Origin: Vibrionaceae bacterium
GTDB taxonomy: Bacteria > Pseudomonadota > Gammaproteobacteria > Enterobacterales > Vibrionaceae
Direction: 5' to 3'
Assembly (NCBI GenBank): GCA_018222805.1
Contig: JAAEZQ010000005.1
Location: forward strand, 95,368-159,367
DNA: 64,000 bases
Shown: piece after piece, positions 28,267-40,030 of the stretch
Position numbering within the stretch: position 1 is the stretch's first letter
How the letters are laid out: every line of letters begins with the position of its first letter
The notes under the pieces: generated by a model
What the model saw: the letters and a program-made list of their open reading frames with translations, nothing else
Told to the model about the DNA's origin: nothing
Database searches by the model: none
Translations under genes and position numbers: made by a program

Positions 28267-29402
28267 GATAATTCTCCTTCGTTTTCTAACTCCGCTAGTG
28301 GATGTTCGTCTGTTGACCAAAGCGGAGTGAATAGCGTATCAATAAGATCCTCATCGACTTCGGTAACACTTTTAAACATCCAGTTTGGTTCTCCATCGCG
28401 ATCGATCAGTCTAGCGCGCACACCTTCTTTAAACTCGCCTAACAAGGCGCAACGAACAGAAAGTGTCAGTTCCATCCGGAAGCAGTCCGCAAGTGGTAAA
28501 CTATGAAATTCTTTTACTTGCCGAAAACAAATATGAGCGGTGATTGGGCTTCCGGCGGCAAATGTCTGTTTGGCATTTTCCATCCACGGGTTAATGTTAT
28601 CCATTGCCATTATTCTCTGGGCAATAAGGTTAAGATCGACACCTTTGCACGCTTGTTTAATTTGCTCCAAGCATGGACGAATTTGTGTAGTTGGCTTGCT
28701 ATCAATAACGCCTTCTTCCATTAAAGCTAACAGTGCATTCACCAGTTCTTTAGCGTTGCTGCTATCCCACGGTAATGTTTGTAACTCCTGCAATAACGTT
28801 GAGTAGTGCTCTTCCAGTAGCAACCAATCTGCAAAACCAATTGTGACAGCGTCACTCGAATTAACTAACGCGCCAGTCAACCCGAGAAATAGACCGACCT
28901 CCGGGTCTATTTGGCTTAAGAACCAAGTTGCCCCCACATCAGGATAGAGGCCTATATTAATTTCCGGCATTGCCAGACGCGATTTGGGAGTAACCACTCT
29001 ATGGCTCGCACCCATGAAGAGCCCCATTCCACCACCCATTACAATGCCTTCGCCCCAAGCAATAATAGGCTTGTTATAGGTGTGGATGAGATAATCACAC
29101 TCATACTCTAATGTGAAGTAACGGGTACAAAACTCGGCAGTTGTATCTTTCCCTTCGTCGTGCATGACGTGGTAAATAGCTCTCACATCACCACCCGCGC
29201 AAAAGGCTTTTTCTCCAGCACCGGTGAGTACTACACACACCAAATGGGGGTCATCTTTCCATTTCTGCAACTGATCGTGGAGCTGAACTAACATGTCGTA
29301 GGTAAGCGCATTTAAAGACGACACATTGTCTAAAGTCGCCACGCCAATTCGATGAATACCGTCTGCACACTCCATTTCAGTGACCGTTACCATCCCTGCC
29401 AT
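28263..29402 (-). CDS. 3-hydroxyisobutyryl-CoA hydrolase (enoyl-CoA hydratase/isomerase family)
   Basis: FCAGGDVRAIYH, MGGGMGLFMGASHRVVT, MPEINIGLYPDVGATWFLS. aggagg 5 nt upstream of 29402 start. Confidence 0.9.
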   Translation of the reverse strand: MAGMVTVTEMECADGIHRIGVATLDNVSSLNALTYDMLVQLHDQLQKWKDDPHLVCVVLTGAGEKAFCAGGDVRAIYHVMHDEGKDTTAEFCTRYFTLEYECDYLIHTYNKPIIAWGEGIVMGGGMGLFMGASHRVVTPKSRLAMPEINIGLYPDVGATWFLSQIDPEVGLFLGLTGALVNSSDAVTIGFADWLLLEEHYSTLLQELQTLPWDSSNAKELVNALLALMEEGVIDSKPTTQIRPCLEQIKQACKGVDLNLIAQRIMAMDNINPWMENAKQTFAAGSPITAHICFRQVKEFHSLPLADCFRMELTLSVRCALLGEFKEGVRARLIDRDGEPNWMFKSVTEVDEDLIDTLFTPLWSTDEHPLAELENEGELS

Positions 29403-29410
29403 TTGGCCTC

Positions 29411-30196
29411 CTATTGGTTTTTCCATTTCGGTTGACGTTTCTCAAGAAACGCACGTACACCTTCTGTCTGGTCTTCGGTATCAAAGAGATTAAGGAATAA
29501 TTCTCGCTCTTTGACTAATCCATGTTTTCTCGGAGCTGAACGCATATTTTGGATAAGGATTTTGCATGCTGCTACAGAAGACGGAGACTGGTTTGCCACT
29601 GAATTTGCCAGTTCCATCGCTTTATCTAACGCTTCCCCTTTCTTCACAAGTTCCTCTGCTAAGCCTAGTTCTTTTGCACGACTCGCGCTGACTTGTTCAC
29701 CACAAAGAATCATACGTTTAGCCCAACCTTCGCCAACTAATGCGGTAAGATTTTGCGTACCACCAGCACAGGGTAACAACCCAACTTTTGCTTCTGGCAA
29801 TGCCAGCACGGCCTGCTCTTCAACTACTCGAATATCACACGCCAACGCAACTTCTAATCCTCCGCCCATGGCATAGCCGTTTATCGCCGCGATGGAAACC
29901 CCACGAAAGTCCGATAGTGTTTCAAAAGCCTCTCCAAATGATCGTGCCATCGACGATGCAACTGCTTTATCACCATCAGCAAACAGTTTTAGATCCGCCC
30001 CTGCGGAAAAAAACTTTTCCCCATTCCCTGTGATAACCAATGCGTAAACGTCTTTGTTCTGATTCAATGCAAGTACAAGATTTTTCAATGCATTGAGACT
30101 GCCTACAGTCCAAGTGTTAGCAGGCGGATTATTCATTGTTATTACAGCAACATGATTACTGATTCGGTGTTGAATCGCGTTTTCACTGTTTGGCAT
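29411..30196 (-). CDS. Enoyl-CoA hydratase
   Basis: FSAGADLKLFADGD, INGYAMGGGLEVALACDIRV, LPEAKVGLLPCAGGTQNL; start MPNSENAIQHR. Confidence 0.9.
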   Translation of the reverse strand: MPNSENAIQHRISNHVAVITMNNPPANTWTVGSLNALKNLVLALNQNKDVYALVITGNGEKFFSAGADLKLFADGDKAVASSMARSFGEAFETLSDFRGVSIAAINGYAMGGGLEVALACDIRVVEEQAVLALPEAKVGLLPCAGGTQNLTALVGEGWAKRMILCGEQVSASRAKELGLAEELVKKGEALDKAMELANSVANQSPSSVAACKILIQNMRSAPRKHGLVKERELFLNLFDTEDQTEGVRAFLEKRQPKWKNQ

Positions 30197-30236
30197 AGTT
30201 CTGATCCTTTCTGAATGAAAATGATCGAATAAAGAA

Positions 30237-31391
30237 TCACAGCAGCGCCGATGATTCCGACAACAAACGGCGAGCAATAATCAACCGCATTATCTCGTTG
30301 GTGCCTTCAAGTATCTGGTGCACACGAACGTCTCGGAAATAACGCTCCATTGGGTATTCTTTGATATAGCCGTAACCGCCATATAACTGCAGTGCTTGAT
30401 CACAGACTTGGAACCCGACATCCGTTGCAAAACGTTTTGCCATTGCACAGTAAGTCGTTGCGTTTGGGTCACCTTTATCGAGTTTACTCGCGGCATAACG
30501 TACCAGTTGCCTTGCTGCAACCAGTTCTGTCGCCATGTCAGCTAATTTGAATTGCAGTGCCTGAAATTGAGCTAGAGATTTGCCGAACTGTTTTCGTTCC
30601 TGCATGTACTGAGTGGCGTGGTTAAGTGCCTGTTGCGCTGTGCCGACTGAGCAAGTTGCGATGTTAATTCGTCCTCCGTCGAGGCCTTTCATCGCGATGA
30701 CAAAACCTTGTCCTTCTTCACCCAATAATTGACTGGCAGGAATCGTAACATTCTCAAAAGTGACGGCACGAGTCGGCTGGCTATTCCAGCCCATTTTGGG
30801 CTCTTTGCGCCCGTAGCTGATACCTTTAGCGTTTGCATCAACCACAAATGCGGAAACCCCTTTTGCGCCTGGCTCCCCAGTTCTTGCCATGGCCACCAAA
30901 ACATCAGTATCGCCGGCGCCAGAAATAAAGGTTTTACTGCCATTAAGAATATACTGGTCCCCTTTTTTAGTGGCGGTCGTGGTGAGTGACGCCGCGTCAG
31001 AACCAGCGTTGGGCTCGGTAAGACAGTAAGATCCCAGCCACTGTCCGGTCACTAATTGAGGACAAAATTTTTGTTTAACGTCATCCTGCGCAAAACTTGC
31101 CACCATCCAACTAACCATATTGTGAATGGTCATAAATGCGGTTGTTGAGGTACATCCCTTGGATAATTGTTCAAAAATGATCGAAGCATCCAAACGGCTC
31201 AATCCCAAGCCACCCTGCTCTTCAGGGGTGTAAAGGCTCAAAAACCCTAACTCGCCAGCTTCACGTAAAACCTCTTTTGGGAAGATCTGTTTTTCGTCCC
31301 ATTCTGTTGCCATGGGAGCCAAACGCTCAGTTGCAAACTGCTGAGCGGTATCGGAAAATGCACGTTGATCTTCGTTGAGTTCAAAGTCCAT
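30237..31391 (-). CDS. Acyl-CoA dehydrogenase (likely isobutyryl-CoA dehydrogenase)
   Basis: YCLTEPNAGSDAASL, QALQLYGGYGYIKEYPMERYFRDVRVHQILEGTNEIMR; adjacent to mmsA/mmsB. Confidence 0.9.
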   Translation of the reverse strand: MDFELNEDQRAFSDTAQQFATERLAPMATEWDEKQIFPKEVLREAGELGFLSLYTPEEQGGLGLSRLDASIIFEQLSKGCTSTTAFMTIHNMVSWMVASFAQDDVKQKFCPQLVTGQWLGSYCLTEPNAGSDAASLTTTATKKGDQYILNGSKTFISGAGDTDVLVAMARTGEPGAKGVSAFVVDANAKGISYGRKEPKMGWNSQPTRAVTFENVTIPASQLLGEEGQGFVIAMKGLDGGRINIATCSVGTAQQALNHATQYMQERKQFGKSLAQFQALQFKLADMATELVAARQLVRYAASKLDKGDPNATTYCAMAKRFATDVGFQVCDQALQLYGGYGYIKEYPMERYFRDVRVHQILEGTNEIMRLIIARRLLSESSALL

Positions 31392-31411
31392 AAAAGCTCC
31401 TTGCTATCGGT

Positions 31412-32908
31412 TTAACGCAAGTGGATGGTGAGATTAGGTCCGGTTGGAATATCATCGTCAAACCAGCGTGACGTCACCGTTTTGGTTTCCGTGTAAAAGC
31501 GCACGGCTTGCTTGCCATACGCATGGAGATCACCATAGAAACTGCCTCTCCAGCCGGTAAATGAAAAAAACGGCAAAGGCACTGGAATCGGGACATTAAT
31601 CCCCACCTGACCCACTTGTATCTCGTGTTGGTATTTTCGCGCAGCCGCGCCGTTGGCAGTAAAAATCGATGTGCCATTTCCGTAAGGGTTACGGTTGACG
31701 AGATCAATGGCCTCTTGCAGGGTGTCAACTTCTATACAAACCAGTACTGGACCAAAAATCTCTTGAGTATAAACTGACATATCCGTTGTTACTCCACTAA
31801 ACAATGTCGGTCCAACCCAGTTACCATCAGGGAACCCATCCACTTCGCACTGGCTTCCATCAAGTTCACACACTGCGCCTTGCTGTTTACCTAACTCAAT
31901 CAAGCCTAAAACGCGTTGTTTCGCCTGCTCGCTGATAAGTGGTCCATAGTCAGCATCTTCATCATCCCAAGCGCCTGGATGTACTTTTGCCATTTCGTTT
32001 TTAAGATCGGCAATCCACGCTTTCGAGTCGCCAACAAACACTGCAACTGAGATCGCCATGCAGCGTTGTCCTGCTGCACCAACGGACGAACCGACTAAAT
32101 TATTCAGCACGTGTTCTTTGTTGGCGTCGGGCATAATCACCATATGGTTTTTGGCGCCAGCAAAGGCCTGTACCCGTTTAAAGTGCTGTGTAGCAGTAGT
32201 GTAAATGTATTGAGCGACAGGAACGGAACCAACGAAGGACACCGCGCGAATATCATGATGGGCGAGTAGAAAATCAACCTGATCTTTACTTCCATGAACA
32301 ATCTGCAAGACACCTTTTGGTGCACCAGCCTCTTCAAACAACTCAGCAAGGCGAATGGACGTTAAAGGTACTCGCTCTGAAGGCTTAAGAACGAAGGTAT
32401 TACCGCTGGCAATGGCAATTGGAAACATCCATAACGGAATCATTGCCGGAAAGTTAAATGGCGTGATACCACAACACACGCCCAAGGGTTGAATAAGCGA
32501 GTAACTATCAATATCAGTCGCGACATTTTCAGCCGTTTCACCCATCAAATTACTGGCAATGTTCGCCGCTTGTTCTACCACTTCAATTCCACGCCAAACG
32601 TCCCCTTTAGCGTCAGCTAAAATTTTGCCCGTTTCATGAGAGAGTAATACCGCCAGTTCGTCGTGATGCTCTTTCAACAAATGTTGATAACGAAGCATTA
32701 ATCGCGCTCGCTCAGAAACCGCTACGTCTTTCCATGTTTGGAACGTCGCTTTAGCACTTTCGATCGCGGTATGCATCTCTTCATTGGTTGAACACGGGAC
32801 GTATGCAATCACATCGTTGGTGGCAGGATTAGTGACTTCCATCCAATCTGCGGTCTGAGATTCACGAAACTCACCGCCAATAAATAAGGGAACCAAACGA
32901 GTCATCAT
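31412..32908 (-). CDS. mmsA: Methylmalonate-semialdehyde dehydrogenase (CoA-acylating)
   Basis: ALDH motifs; [16 protein letters not shown] active site, [35 protein letters not shown]. Confidence 0.93.
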   Translation of the reverse strand: MMTRLVPLFIGGEFRESQTADWMEVTNPATNDVIAYVPCSTNEEMHTAIESAKATFQTWKDVAVSERARLMLRYQHLLKEHHDELAVLLSHETGKILADAKGDVWRGIEVVEQAANIASNLMGETAENVATDIDSYSLIQPLGVCCGITPFNFPAMIPLWMFPIAIASGNTFVLKPSERVPLTSIRLAELFEEAGAPKGVLQIVHGSKDQVDFLLAHHDIRAVSFVGSVPVAQYIYTTATQHFKRVQAFAGAKNHMVIMPDANKEHVLNNLVGSSVGAAGQRCMAISVAVFVGDSKAWIADLKNEMAKVHPGAWDDEDADYGPLISEQAKQRVLGLIELGKQQGAVCELDGSQCEVDGFPDGNWVGPTLFSGVTTDMSVYTQEIFGPVLVCIEVDTLQEAIDLVNRNPYGNGTSIFTANGAAARKYQHEIQVGQVGINVPIPVPLPFFSFTGWRGSFYGDLHAYGKQAVRFYTETKTVTSRWFDDDIPTGPNLTIHLR

Positions 32909-32937
32909 AGACTACTCCTTTGTTAACGTTGCGGGAA

Positions 32938-34149
32938 TTAGAGTGCTACCTCGATACCAATTGCCGTCGCTTCTCCTCCACCAATACAGATTGTGGCAAT
33001 CCCTTTCATTGATTTTTTGTTGCCAGAATCCCCATCGACACCTAAAGCCTGTAGCTGACGTAAACTGTGGACCAAAGTCACTAGAATCCGTGCACCACTA
33101 GCACCGATAGGATGCCCAAGTGCACACGCTCCACCTTTAATGTTAACCTTACTTGGCTCGAGGCCTAACTCAGCAATCGCGATCTGAGTTACAACGGCAA
33201 AAGCTTCATTAATTTCCCAGAGATCAATCTCATCTATCGTCCAATCGAGCTGTGATAACAGTTTTTCAATCGCGTAAACTGGGGCAAGAGTAAATTCTGC
33301 AGGTTCTCTAGCATGCGTAGCGTGACCTCTTATAACGGCCAGCGGTAAGAGATGCTGGTGCTGAGCCGTTTCTTCATCCATCAGGACGAGTGCGGCTGCG
33401 CCATCTGAAATTGCGCTAGAATTAGCGGCAGTGACTGAGCCATGTATATTAAACGCCGGTTTTAGTTGGGCAATTTTTTCGAAATTAATCGAACGCGGGT
33501 GTTCATCATAATCAAACAATACAGACGACGACTTACTGTGAACTTCTATCGGCGAGATTTCCTCCTCGAACATCCCTTGCTCTTGTGCTTCTAAGGCACG
33601 CGACGCTGACATGGCAGCCCACTCGTCCATTTTTTCACGGCTGAAGTTGAGTTTGTCGGCAATTTGCTGAGCATACACGCCCATCAGTAGTCCTTCGTAA
33701 GCATCTTCTAATCCGTCAAGAAACATATGATCATAAACGGACTGATGCCCCATTCGCATGCCACTTCTTGCCTCTTTCATCAGATAAGGGGCGTTAGTCA
33801 TACTCTCCATACCACCAGCGACAGCCGTGCGGATGGTGCCTGCTTTTATGAGATCATGCGCCAACATCACACTCTTCATCCCAGAGCCACACACCTTGTT
33901 GATAGTGGTGCAGCCAGTAGAAAGTGGCAGTCCAGCTTCGAGAGCTGCCTGTCTAGCTGGTGCCTGACCGCAACCCGCTGGTAACACGCAGCCCATAAAC
34001 ACCTCTTCCACTGAAGTTAGCTTCGCTTGCTGGAGTGCACCTTTAATCGCGATGGCCCCTAATGCTGGAGCAGAGAATGTTTGGAGCATCCCCTGAAAGC
34101 GCCCGACTGGTGTTCTTTTCGCACTGACAATCCAGATGTCATTTTCCAT
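32938..34149 (-). CDS. Acetyl-CoA C-acetyltransferase (thiolase)
   Basis: [50 protein letters not shown]. Confidence 0.92.
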   Translation of the reverse strand: MENDIWIVSAKRTPVGRFQGMLQTFSAPALGAIAIKGALQQAKLTSVEEVFMGCVLPAGCGQAPARQAALEAGLPLSTGCTTINKVCGSGMKSVMLAHDLIKAGTIRTAVAGGMESMTNAPYLMKEARSGMRMGHQSVYDHMFLDGLEDAYEGLLMGVYAQQIADKLNFSREKMDEWAAMSASRALEAQEQGMFEEEISPIEVHSKSSSVLFDYDEHPRSINFEKIAQLKPAFNIHGSVTAANSSAISDGAAALVLMDEETAQHQHLLPLAVIRGHATHAREPAEFTLAPVYAIEKLLSQLDWTIDEIDLWEINEAFAVVTQIAIAELGLEPSKVNIKGGACALGHPIGASGARILVTLVHSLRQLQALGVDGDSGNKKSMKGIATICIGGGEATAIGIEVAL

Positions 34150-34270
34150 GATTTCACATCCTTAAACGGTGTATCACAGCGCACGAATTTGCCTATCACA
34201 CTCGCTATTAAAAACTTTCAAACCAGCTAAAGCTTCAAATCAAACGACGAATCTTTCGCACTGTGATTTC

Positions 34271-34287
34271 TTGACGTTTACGTAAGC
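34271..34287. promoter_or_regulatory. Candidate LiuR (MerR-type) operator
   Basis: TTGACGTTTACGTAAGC near-palindrome between the thiolase gene and the liuR-like gene. Confidence 0.45.
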
Positions 34288-34416
34288 ATAGCACTAGCCT
34301 TTACAGTGAGGTAAAGAAACAAGTTGATAAAAGAATAAATTTCCTCCGACCTTTCACCACAGGGGCCGACTTCGAGAAGCTGTTTTTATTTGAGGTAAGT
34401 AATTTGAGGTAAGTGT

Positions 34417-34809
34417 GTGATGGAAAAATACAAAATTAGCGACCTTGCTAAAGAGTTCGATATTACGACTCGCAGCATTCGATTTTATGAAGATGTCGGT
34501 CTTATTGAGCCTGAACGAAAAGGCAATATGCGTGTGTATCAGCGTAGAGACAAAATCCGTTTAAAATTGATATTAAGAGGCAAGCGGCTCGGCTTTTCAC
34601 TCGCAGAAATTCGGGAACTTTTTGAACTGTACGATCTTCAACAAAGTGATGAACAGCTGCTTAAAATGCTCAATATCATCGAAGAAAAACAAGCGGTGTT
34701 GCAACAACAGATGAATGACATCGGGGTTGTGATGGGGGAATTAAACGCAGCCAAAGAACGTTGCTTACAAACCCTACAAAAACACAACAAAATTTCTTCG
34801 CATCCCTAG
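34417..34809 (+). CDS. liuR: MerR family regulator, LiuR-like
   Basis: [61 protein letters not shown]; directly upstream of liuA. Confidence 0.85.
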   Translation: MMEKYKISDLAKEFDITTRSIRFYEDVGLIEPERKGNMRVYQRRDKIRLKLILRGKRLGFSLAEIRELFELYDLQQSDEQLLKMLNIIEEKQAVLQQQMNDIGVVMGELNAAKERCLQTLQKHNKISSHP

Positions 34810-34832
34810 ACTCCTGTTACGGGCGAAAGATT

Positions 34833-36002
34833 ATGAAATCCATGTATACCCCACTTAACTTCGGCCTCGGCGAAACCATTAATATGCTGAGAGACCATGT
34901 CAACGCCTTTGCTACTGAGCATATTGCTTCGATTGCGGCGCATATCGATCACAACAACCAATTCCCCGACTATTTGTGGCCGTTGTTTGGCGAAATGGGA
35001 TTGCTAGGCGTTACGGTAGACGAAGAATATGGTGGTGCGGGAATGGGGTATCTCGCTCATGTCATCGCCATGGAAGAAGTCAGTCGTGCTTCTGCCTCTG
35101 TAGGGCTTAGCTACGGCGCCCACTCCAATCTCTGTGTTAATCAAATTTTTCGAAATGGCAGCCCAGACCAACGGAAAAAGTATCTACCCAACTTAATCGA
35201 CGGATCTCATATTGGTGCGCTAGCGATGAGTGAGCCAAACTCCGGATCGGATGTTGTCAGCATGCAGCTAAAAGCAGAAGATAAAGGCGACCACTTTGAA
35301 CTCAACGGCAACAAAATGTGGGTGACGAATGGTCCGGATGCTGACGTACTGGTGGTTTACGCAAAAACCGATCCTAACGCAGGTTCGCGAGGAATCACCG
35401 CATTTATTATCGAGAGAGCGTTTGAAGGATTCAGCGACGCGCAGAAACTCGACAAATTGGGGATGCGTGGTTCCAACACTTGTGAACTTGTTTTTACCAA
35501 TTGTGTGGTACCTAAAAAAAACGTTCTCGGTGAAATAAACCGAGGTGTCGAAGTCCTGATGAGTGGCCTTGATTACGAGCGTGTGGTCCTCGCTGGCGGG
35601 CCGTTAGGGATCATGCAAGCTTGTATGGATATTGTGGTGCCCTACGTTCACGAGCGTAAACAGTTCGGTAAATCCATCGGTGAGTTTCAGTTAGTTCAAG
35701 GCAAGCTAGCCGACATGTACTCACGAATGAATGCCGCTAAAGCCTATGTCTACACCGTTGCTTCGGCCTGTGACCGAGGAGAATGCACTCGCAAAGATGC
35801 CGCAGGTGTCATCTTATACAGCGCTGAACTCGCCACACAAATGTCGCTAGATGCCATTCAACTCCTCGGCGGCAACGGTTACGTCAACGAATATGCAACC
35901 GGAAGATTACTTCGTGATGCCAAACTGTATGAAATTGGGGCAGGAACGTCGGAAATTCGCCGTATGTTAATAGGGCGAGAATTGTTCGAGGAATCACGTT
36001 AG
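34833..36002 (+). CDS. liuA: Isovaleryl-CoA dehydrogenase
   Basis: [67 protein letters not shown]. Confidence 0.92.
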   Translation: MKSMYTPLNFGLGETINMLRDHVNAFATEHIASIAAHIDHNNQFPDYLWPLFGEMGLLGVTVDEEYGGAGMGYLAHVIAMEEVSRASASVGLSYGAHSNLCVNQIFRNGSPDQRKKYLPNLIDGSHIGALAMSEPNSGSDVVSMQLKAEDKGDHFELNGNKMWVTNGPDADVLVVYAKTDPNAGSRGITAFIIERAFEGFSDAQKLDKLGMRGSNTCELVFTNCVVPKKNVLGEINRGVEVLMSGLDYERVVLAGGPLGIMQACMDIVVPYVHERKQFGKSIGEFQLVQGKLADMYSRMNAAKAYVYTVASACDRGECTRKDAAGVILYSAELATQMSLDAIQLLGGNGYVNEYATGRLLRDAKLYEIGAGTSEIRRMLIGRELFEESR

Positions 36003-36028
36003 TCGCGAGCCTTGAAAAGGAAGTCTCT

Positions 36029-37633
36029 ATGGCCATCATAAAAAGTAAAACCAAGCCAACTGATGAATTGTTTCTTTCCAATAAAGCCGCAATGGTAAAG
36101 TTGGTGGATAAACTTAACGCTGACATCGAAATAATCAAGCAAGGTGGCGGTGAAAAAGCCATCTTGCATCAACAAAACAAGGGAAAGCTCCCCGTACGAG
36201 AACGCGTCAACAGATTGCTCGATGATGAGAGTGCGTTTCTTGAAATCGGCCAATTTGCCGCTTGGAATGTATATGAAGAGTCCATTCCATGCGCTGGTGT
36301 CGTGGCGGGTATAGGAGAGATTAAAGGCGTTCAGTGCATGGTGATCGCCAACGACCCTTCGGTGAAAGGCGGAACCTACTACCCACTGACTGTAAAAAAA
36401 CACCTGCGAGCTCAAGAGATAGCTCAACGTTGCCAACTCCCCTGTGTGTATTTAGTCGACTCTGGTGGCGCAAACCTGCCTCATCAGGCTGAAGTGTTTC
36501 CGGATAAAGACCACTTCGGGCGTATTTTCTTCAACCAAGCGCGAATGTCAGCCAAAGGCATACCCCAAATTGCTGTTGTAATGGGCCTGTGCACCGCAGG
36601 TGGCGCCTACGTTCCCGCAATGGCTGATGTCTCCATCATGGTCAAAGAGCAAGGTACGATATTTCTAGCCGGACCACCTCTCGTGAAAGCTGCCACAGGA
36701 GAAGTAGTGACAGGAGAAGAACTCGGTGGTGCCGATGTTCACTGCAGAAAGTCAGGCGTGGCGGATTACTATGCGGAAAGTGACGAACACGCGCTAGAAC
36801 TCGCTCGTGAAGCCATTGCCAACTCGAATCAACCCAAAGTCAGTACATCGGAATATACCATCTTGCCTCCACGCTATAATTCTGAAGAGATGTACGGCAT
36901 CGTCAATGCCAACCTTCGATTATCATTTGACGTACGTGAGATCATCGCACGCATTGTTGATGATTCGGATTTTGATGAGTTTAAAGCCCTGTACGGCAAA
37001 ACTTTAGTTTGTGGCTTTGCGCGTATCCATGGTCACTTGATTGGTATTGTCGCTAACAACGGCATCCTATTTTCTGACTCTTCACAAAAAGGCGCACACT
37101 TTATTGAGTTGTGTGCAAAACGTAAAACACCCTTGCTCTTTCTGCAAAACATCACCGGGTTTATGGTCGGCAAAAAGGTAGAGGAAGAAGGCATTGCAAA
37201 ACATGGAGCGAAGCTAGTTATGGCCGTCGCTTGTGCTGAAGTCCCCAAGTTTACCATCATCATTGGTGGTTCTTACGGTGCAGGTAATTACGGCATGTGC
37301 GGGAGAGCTTATGACCCTACTATGATGTGGATGTGGCCAAACGCACGCATTTCAGTGATGGGCGGCGAGCAAGCCGCAGGGGTATTAACGCAAGTTCGTA
37401 AAGACATAAAAGAGCGCAAAGGTGAAAACTGGTCGGAACAAGAAGAGCACACATTTCGAGAATCGATCATAGACTTGTATGAGACACAGGGCCACCCGTA
37501 CTACGCAAGTGCAAGATTATGGGATGACGGGATTATTGACCCGAAAGACACTCGTCGAGTATTAGCTCAGGCACTCGATGCCGCACTCAACGTACCGATT
37601 AATGCCAGCGAGTTTGGTATTTTTAGAATGTAA
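36029..37633 (+). CDS. liuB: Methylcrotonyl-CoA carboxylase carboxyltransferase subunit
   Basis: 534 aa; [57 protein letters not shown]. Confidence 0.92.
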   Translation: MAIIKSKTKPTDELFLSNKAAMVKLVDKLNADIEIIKQGGGEKAILHQQNKGKLPVRERVNRLLDDESAFLEIGQFAAWNVYEESIPCAGVVAGIGEIKGVQCMVIANDPSVKGGTYYPLTVKKHLRAQEIAQRCQLPCVYLVDSGGANLPHQAEVFPDKDHFGRIFFNQARMSAKGIPQIAVVMGLCTAGGAYVPAMADVSIMVKEQGTIFLAGPPLVKAATGEVVTGEELGGADVHCRKSGVADYYAESDEHALELAREAIANSNQPKVSTSEYTILPPRYNSEEMYGIVNANLRLSFDVREIIARIVDDSDFDEFKALYGKTLVCGFARIHGHLIGIVANNGILFSDSSQKGAHFIELCAKRKTPLLFLQNITGFMVGKKVEEEGIAKHGAKLVMAVACAEVPKFTIIIGGSYGAGNYGMCGRAYDPTMMWMWPNARISVMGGEQAAGVLTQVRKDIKERKGENWSEQEEHTFRESIIDLYETQGHPYYASARLWDDGIIDPKDTRRVLAQALDAALNVPINASEFGIFRM

Positions 37634-37675
37634 AAAGCAGAATGTAAATTTGGGATAGATAATAAGGAAACGCAT

Positions 37676-38521
37676 ATGCAGGAACTACAACCGAGCATTA
37701 TTCCCAATGCTAAAAGGCAAGATGATGTGCTTTGGCAGGTCAATCAATACGGAGTGGCAACCATCACCCTAAACAGAACAGCAAAACACAACGCTTTTGA
37801 TGCCTGTATGATTGATCTGTTGATTCACCGACTTGACTATCTGGCATTGAGAAACGACGTTCGGTGTCTGGTTCTCCGTAGCAATGGCGAGCACTTTTCC
37901 TCGGGCGCCGATTTAAGATGGATGAAATCCATGGCCAATAGTACACGGAAGGAGAACCTGATTGATGCGCAAAACCTCGCACGTTTAATGGATACGTTAG
38001 ATGCATTCCCGCAGCCAACCATTGCCGTCGTTCAAGGTTCAGCATTTGGCGGTGCTTTGGGCTTAATTTGTTGTAGTGATATTGCCATCGCAAGCAAATG
38101 CGCCAATTTTTGCTTAAGTGAAGTAAAACTCGGTCTCGTTCCTGCAACGATCACCCCTTATGTCATGCGAGCAATGGGAAACCGACAGGCCCGTCGGTAC
38201 ATATTAAGCGGTGAAGTGATTTCCTCCGATGACGCGGAACGATACGGTATTGTTCATGAAGTTAGGGATGCAAACGAAATTGAAGACGCACTTAATCAGT
38301 TAATTGAAACTCTTCTTTTAAATAGTCCTGATGCTATGCGCCAAGCAAAAACCCTCTGCCACCAATGCCATCAAAATCCGATTGATTCCGACCTTATTCA
38401 ATACACGAGCAGGTTAATTGCGGATATCCGAGTTTCACCTCAAGGGCAAGATGGCTTACAAGCATTTCTTGAAAAACGCCCCCCGAAATGGATACATACT
38501 ACGAAACCGGAGGACAAATGA
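37676..38521 (+). CDS. liuC: Enoyl-CoA hydratase (probable methylglutaconyl-CoA hydratase)
   Basis: FSSGADLRWMKSM, GSAFGGALGLICCSDIAIA, LSEVKLGLVPATITPYV. Confidence 0.88.
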   Translation: MQELQPSIIPNAKRQDDVLWQVNQYGVATITLNRTAKHNAFDACMIDLLIHRLDYLALRNDVRCLVLRSNGEHFSSGADLRWMKSMANSTRKENLIDAQNLARLMDTLDAFPQPTIAVVQGSAFGGALGLICCSDIAIASKCANFCLSEVKLGLVPATITPYVMRAMGNRQARRYILSGEVISSDDAERYGIVHEVRDANEIEDALNQLIETLLLNSPDAMRQAKTLCHQCHQNPIDSDLIQYTSRLIADIRVSPQGQDGLQAFLEKRPPKWIHTTKPEDK

Positions 38522-39420
38522 AACTGCCCTCAACCGTGAATATTGTCGAAGTGGGTGCGCGAGATGGACTGCAAAACGAGCATCCCGTCTCGACGCAAGC
38601 CAAAATCAGACTCATCAATTTGTTATCAGATACCGGTTTAGCTCATATCGAAGCCGGGTCTTTCGTTTCGCCCAAGTGGGTGCCACAGATGGCTGACTCC
38701 AAAGAGGTCATGCAGGCAATTACTCGTCGTGGAAATGTCATTTACTCAGCACTTACACCAAACTTGAGAGGCTTTGAGCAAGCCTTAGAAGCGGGTGCAA
38801 ATCAAATAGCCATTTTTACCTCCGCTTCGGAAGGATTCTGCCAGCACAATATTAATTGTTCGATTACAGAAAGTCTGACTCGATTTGAACCAGTAATGGA
38901 ACAAGCGGCTAAACACGGTATTCCTGTAAGAGGCTATCTGTCATGCGTGATCGACTGTCCTTATGACGGAGCAACCCACCCAAGCCAAGTGGCAAGTGTC
39001 GCCAAAAGTCTCATCAACATGGGCTGCTATGAGGTATCACTCGGTGACACGATAGGTACTGGCGCTCCTCTCCGCGTCAGCGACATGCTGGAAGCTGTCA
39101 TTACCGAAGTACCACGTCAGCAACTAGCCGTCCACTTTCACGATACGTGGGGACAAGCACTGGCTAATATTTATCAGGCGCTGATGATGGGCATCAATAC
39201 CATTGATAGCAGTGTGGCGGGACTGGGTGGATGCCCTTACGCTCACGGTGCTTCAGGGAATGTCGCGACCGAGGATGTTCTTTACCTTTGTCAGGGGCTG
39301 GGAATCGAAACAGGCGTCGATTTAGAGTTGCTAGCAAAGGCAGGATGGATGATCAGCGATGAGTTACAGCGTCAACCAACATCGAAGGTTTCATTGGCGT
39401 TACGTCATCGCTATGAGTAA
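38518..39420 (+). CDS. liuE: Hydroxymethylglutaryl-CoA lyase
   Basis: VNIVEVGARDGLQNE, EAGSFVSPKWVPQMADS, GLGGCPYAHGASGNVATEDVLY; ggagg upstream of ATG at 38518. Confidence 0.92.
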   Translation: MKLPSTVNIVEVGARDGLQNEHPVSTQAKIRLINLLSDTGLAHIEAGSFVSPKWVPQMADSKEVMQAITRRGNVIYSALTPNLRGFEQALEAGANQIAIFTSASEGFCQHNINCSITESLTRFEPVMEQAAKHGIPVRGYLSCVIDCPYDGATHPSQVASVAKSLINMGCYEVSLGDTIGTGAPLRVSDMLEAVITEVPRQQLAVHFHDTWGQALANIYQALMMGINTIDSSVAGLGGCPYAHGASGNVATEDVLYLCQGLGIETGVDLELLAKAGWMISDELQRQPTSKVSLALRHRYE

Positions 39421-39448
39421 TCGCTCTTAATTGCAGTTTATCTTCTGG

Positions 39449-39994
39449 CTACACTTCGTACTTGGCTTTATTACCGATATCAAAATGCAGTGGCATTCTC
39501 CATTTGGCTATTGATAAATAGCCCATGATGAGACCCGCTAATAACATCCCGACGGAAGCAATAAACAAATGGTCAAAGCAAAGCGCAAAGGTAGCAACAA
39601 AGAGAAGTAACGGGACGAGTTTTAATCCAGGAACTTTGAAGCAGTATGACTCTTTGAGCGCGATGCCTGAGAACGTTACAAAAACAAACCCTAGCGACAG
39701 CCATACTCGGCTCAGGTCATAATCACTTAACATGAGCACTAAACCAACCCAGCTCGACCAACTTATGGCTAAGCGCACCGTCTTACTGTAAACATGAATA
39801 TTTGCGGCTGAAAACGCTGCCGCGATTCCAATAAAGACCAACACACTGCGGTAGTGGCTATCTAAGTCGCTGAACCAAGTAAGTAGAGAAAAACCGACAA
39901 GTGAAACAGCAAATAGGCTGATACCCGAACGATACAGACAAACACTCGCCTTATCCAAAAAATCTAACGTTTCTTGATGGTCAATATCAGCCAT
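39449..39994 (-). CDS. Hypothetical membrane protein
   Basis: 181 aa with several hydrophobic segments. Confidence 0.6.
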   Translation of the reverse strand: MADIDHQETLDFLDKASVCLYRSGISLFAVSLVGFSLLTWFSDLDSHYRSVLVFIGIAAAFSAANIHVYSKTVRLAISWSSWVGLVLMLSDYDLSRVWLSLGFVFVTFSGIALKESYCFKVPGLKLVPLLLFVATFALCFDHLFIASVGMLLAGLIMGYLSIAKWRMPLHFDIGNKAKYEV

Positions 39995-40030
39995 GATCCA
40001 TTACCCTCACTTGAATGCGTTAACCCGAAG

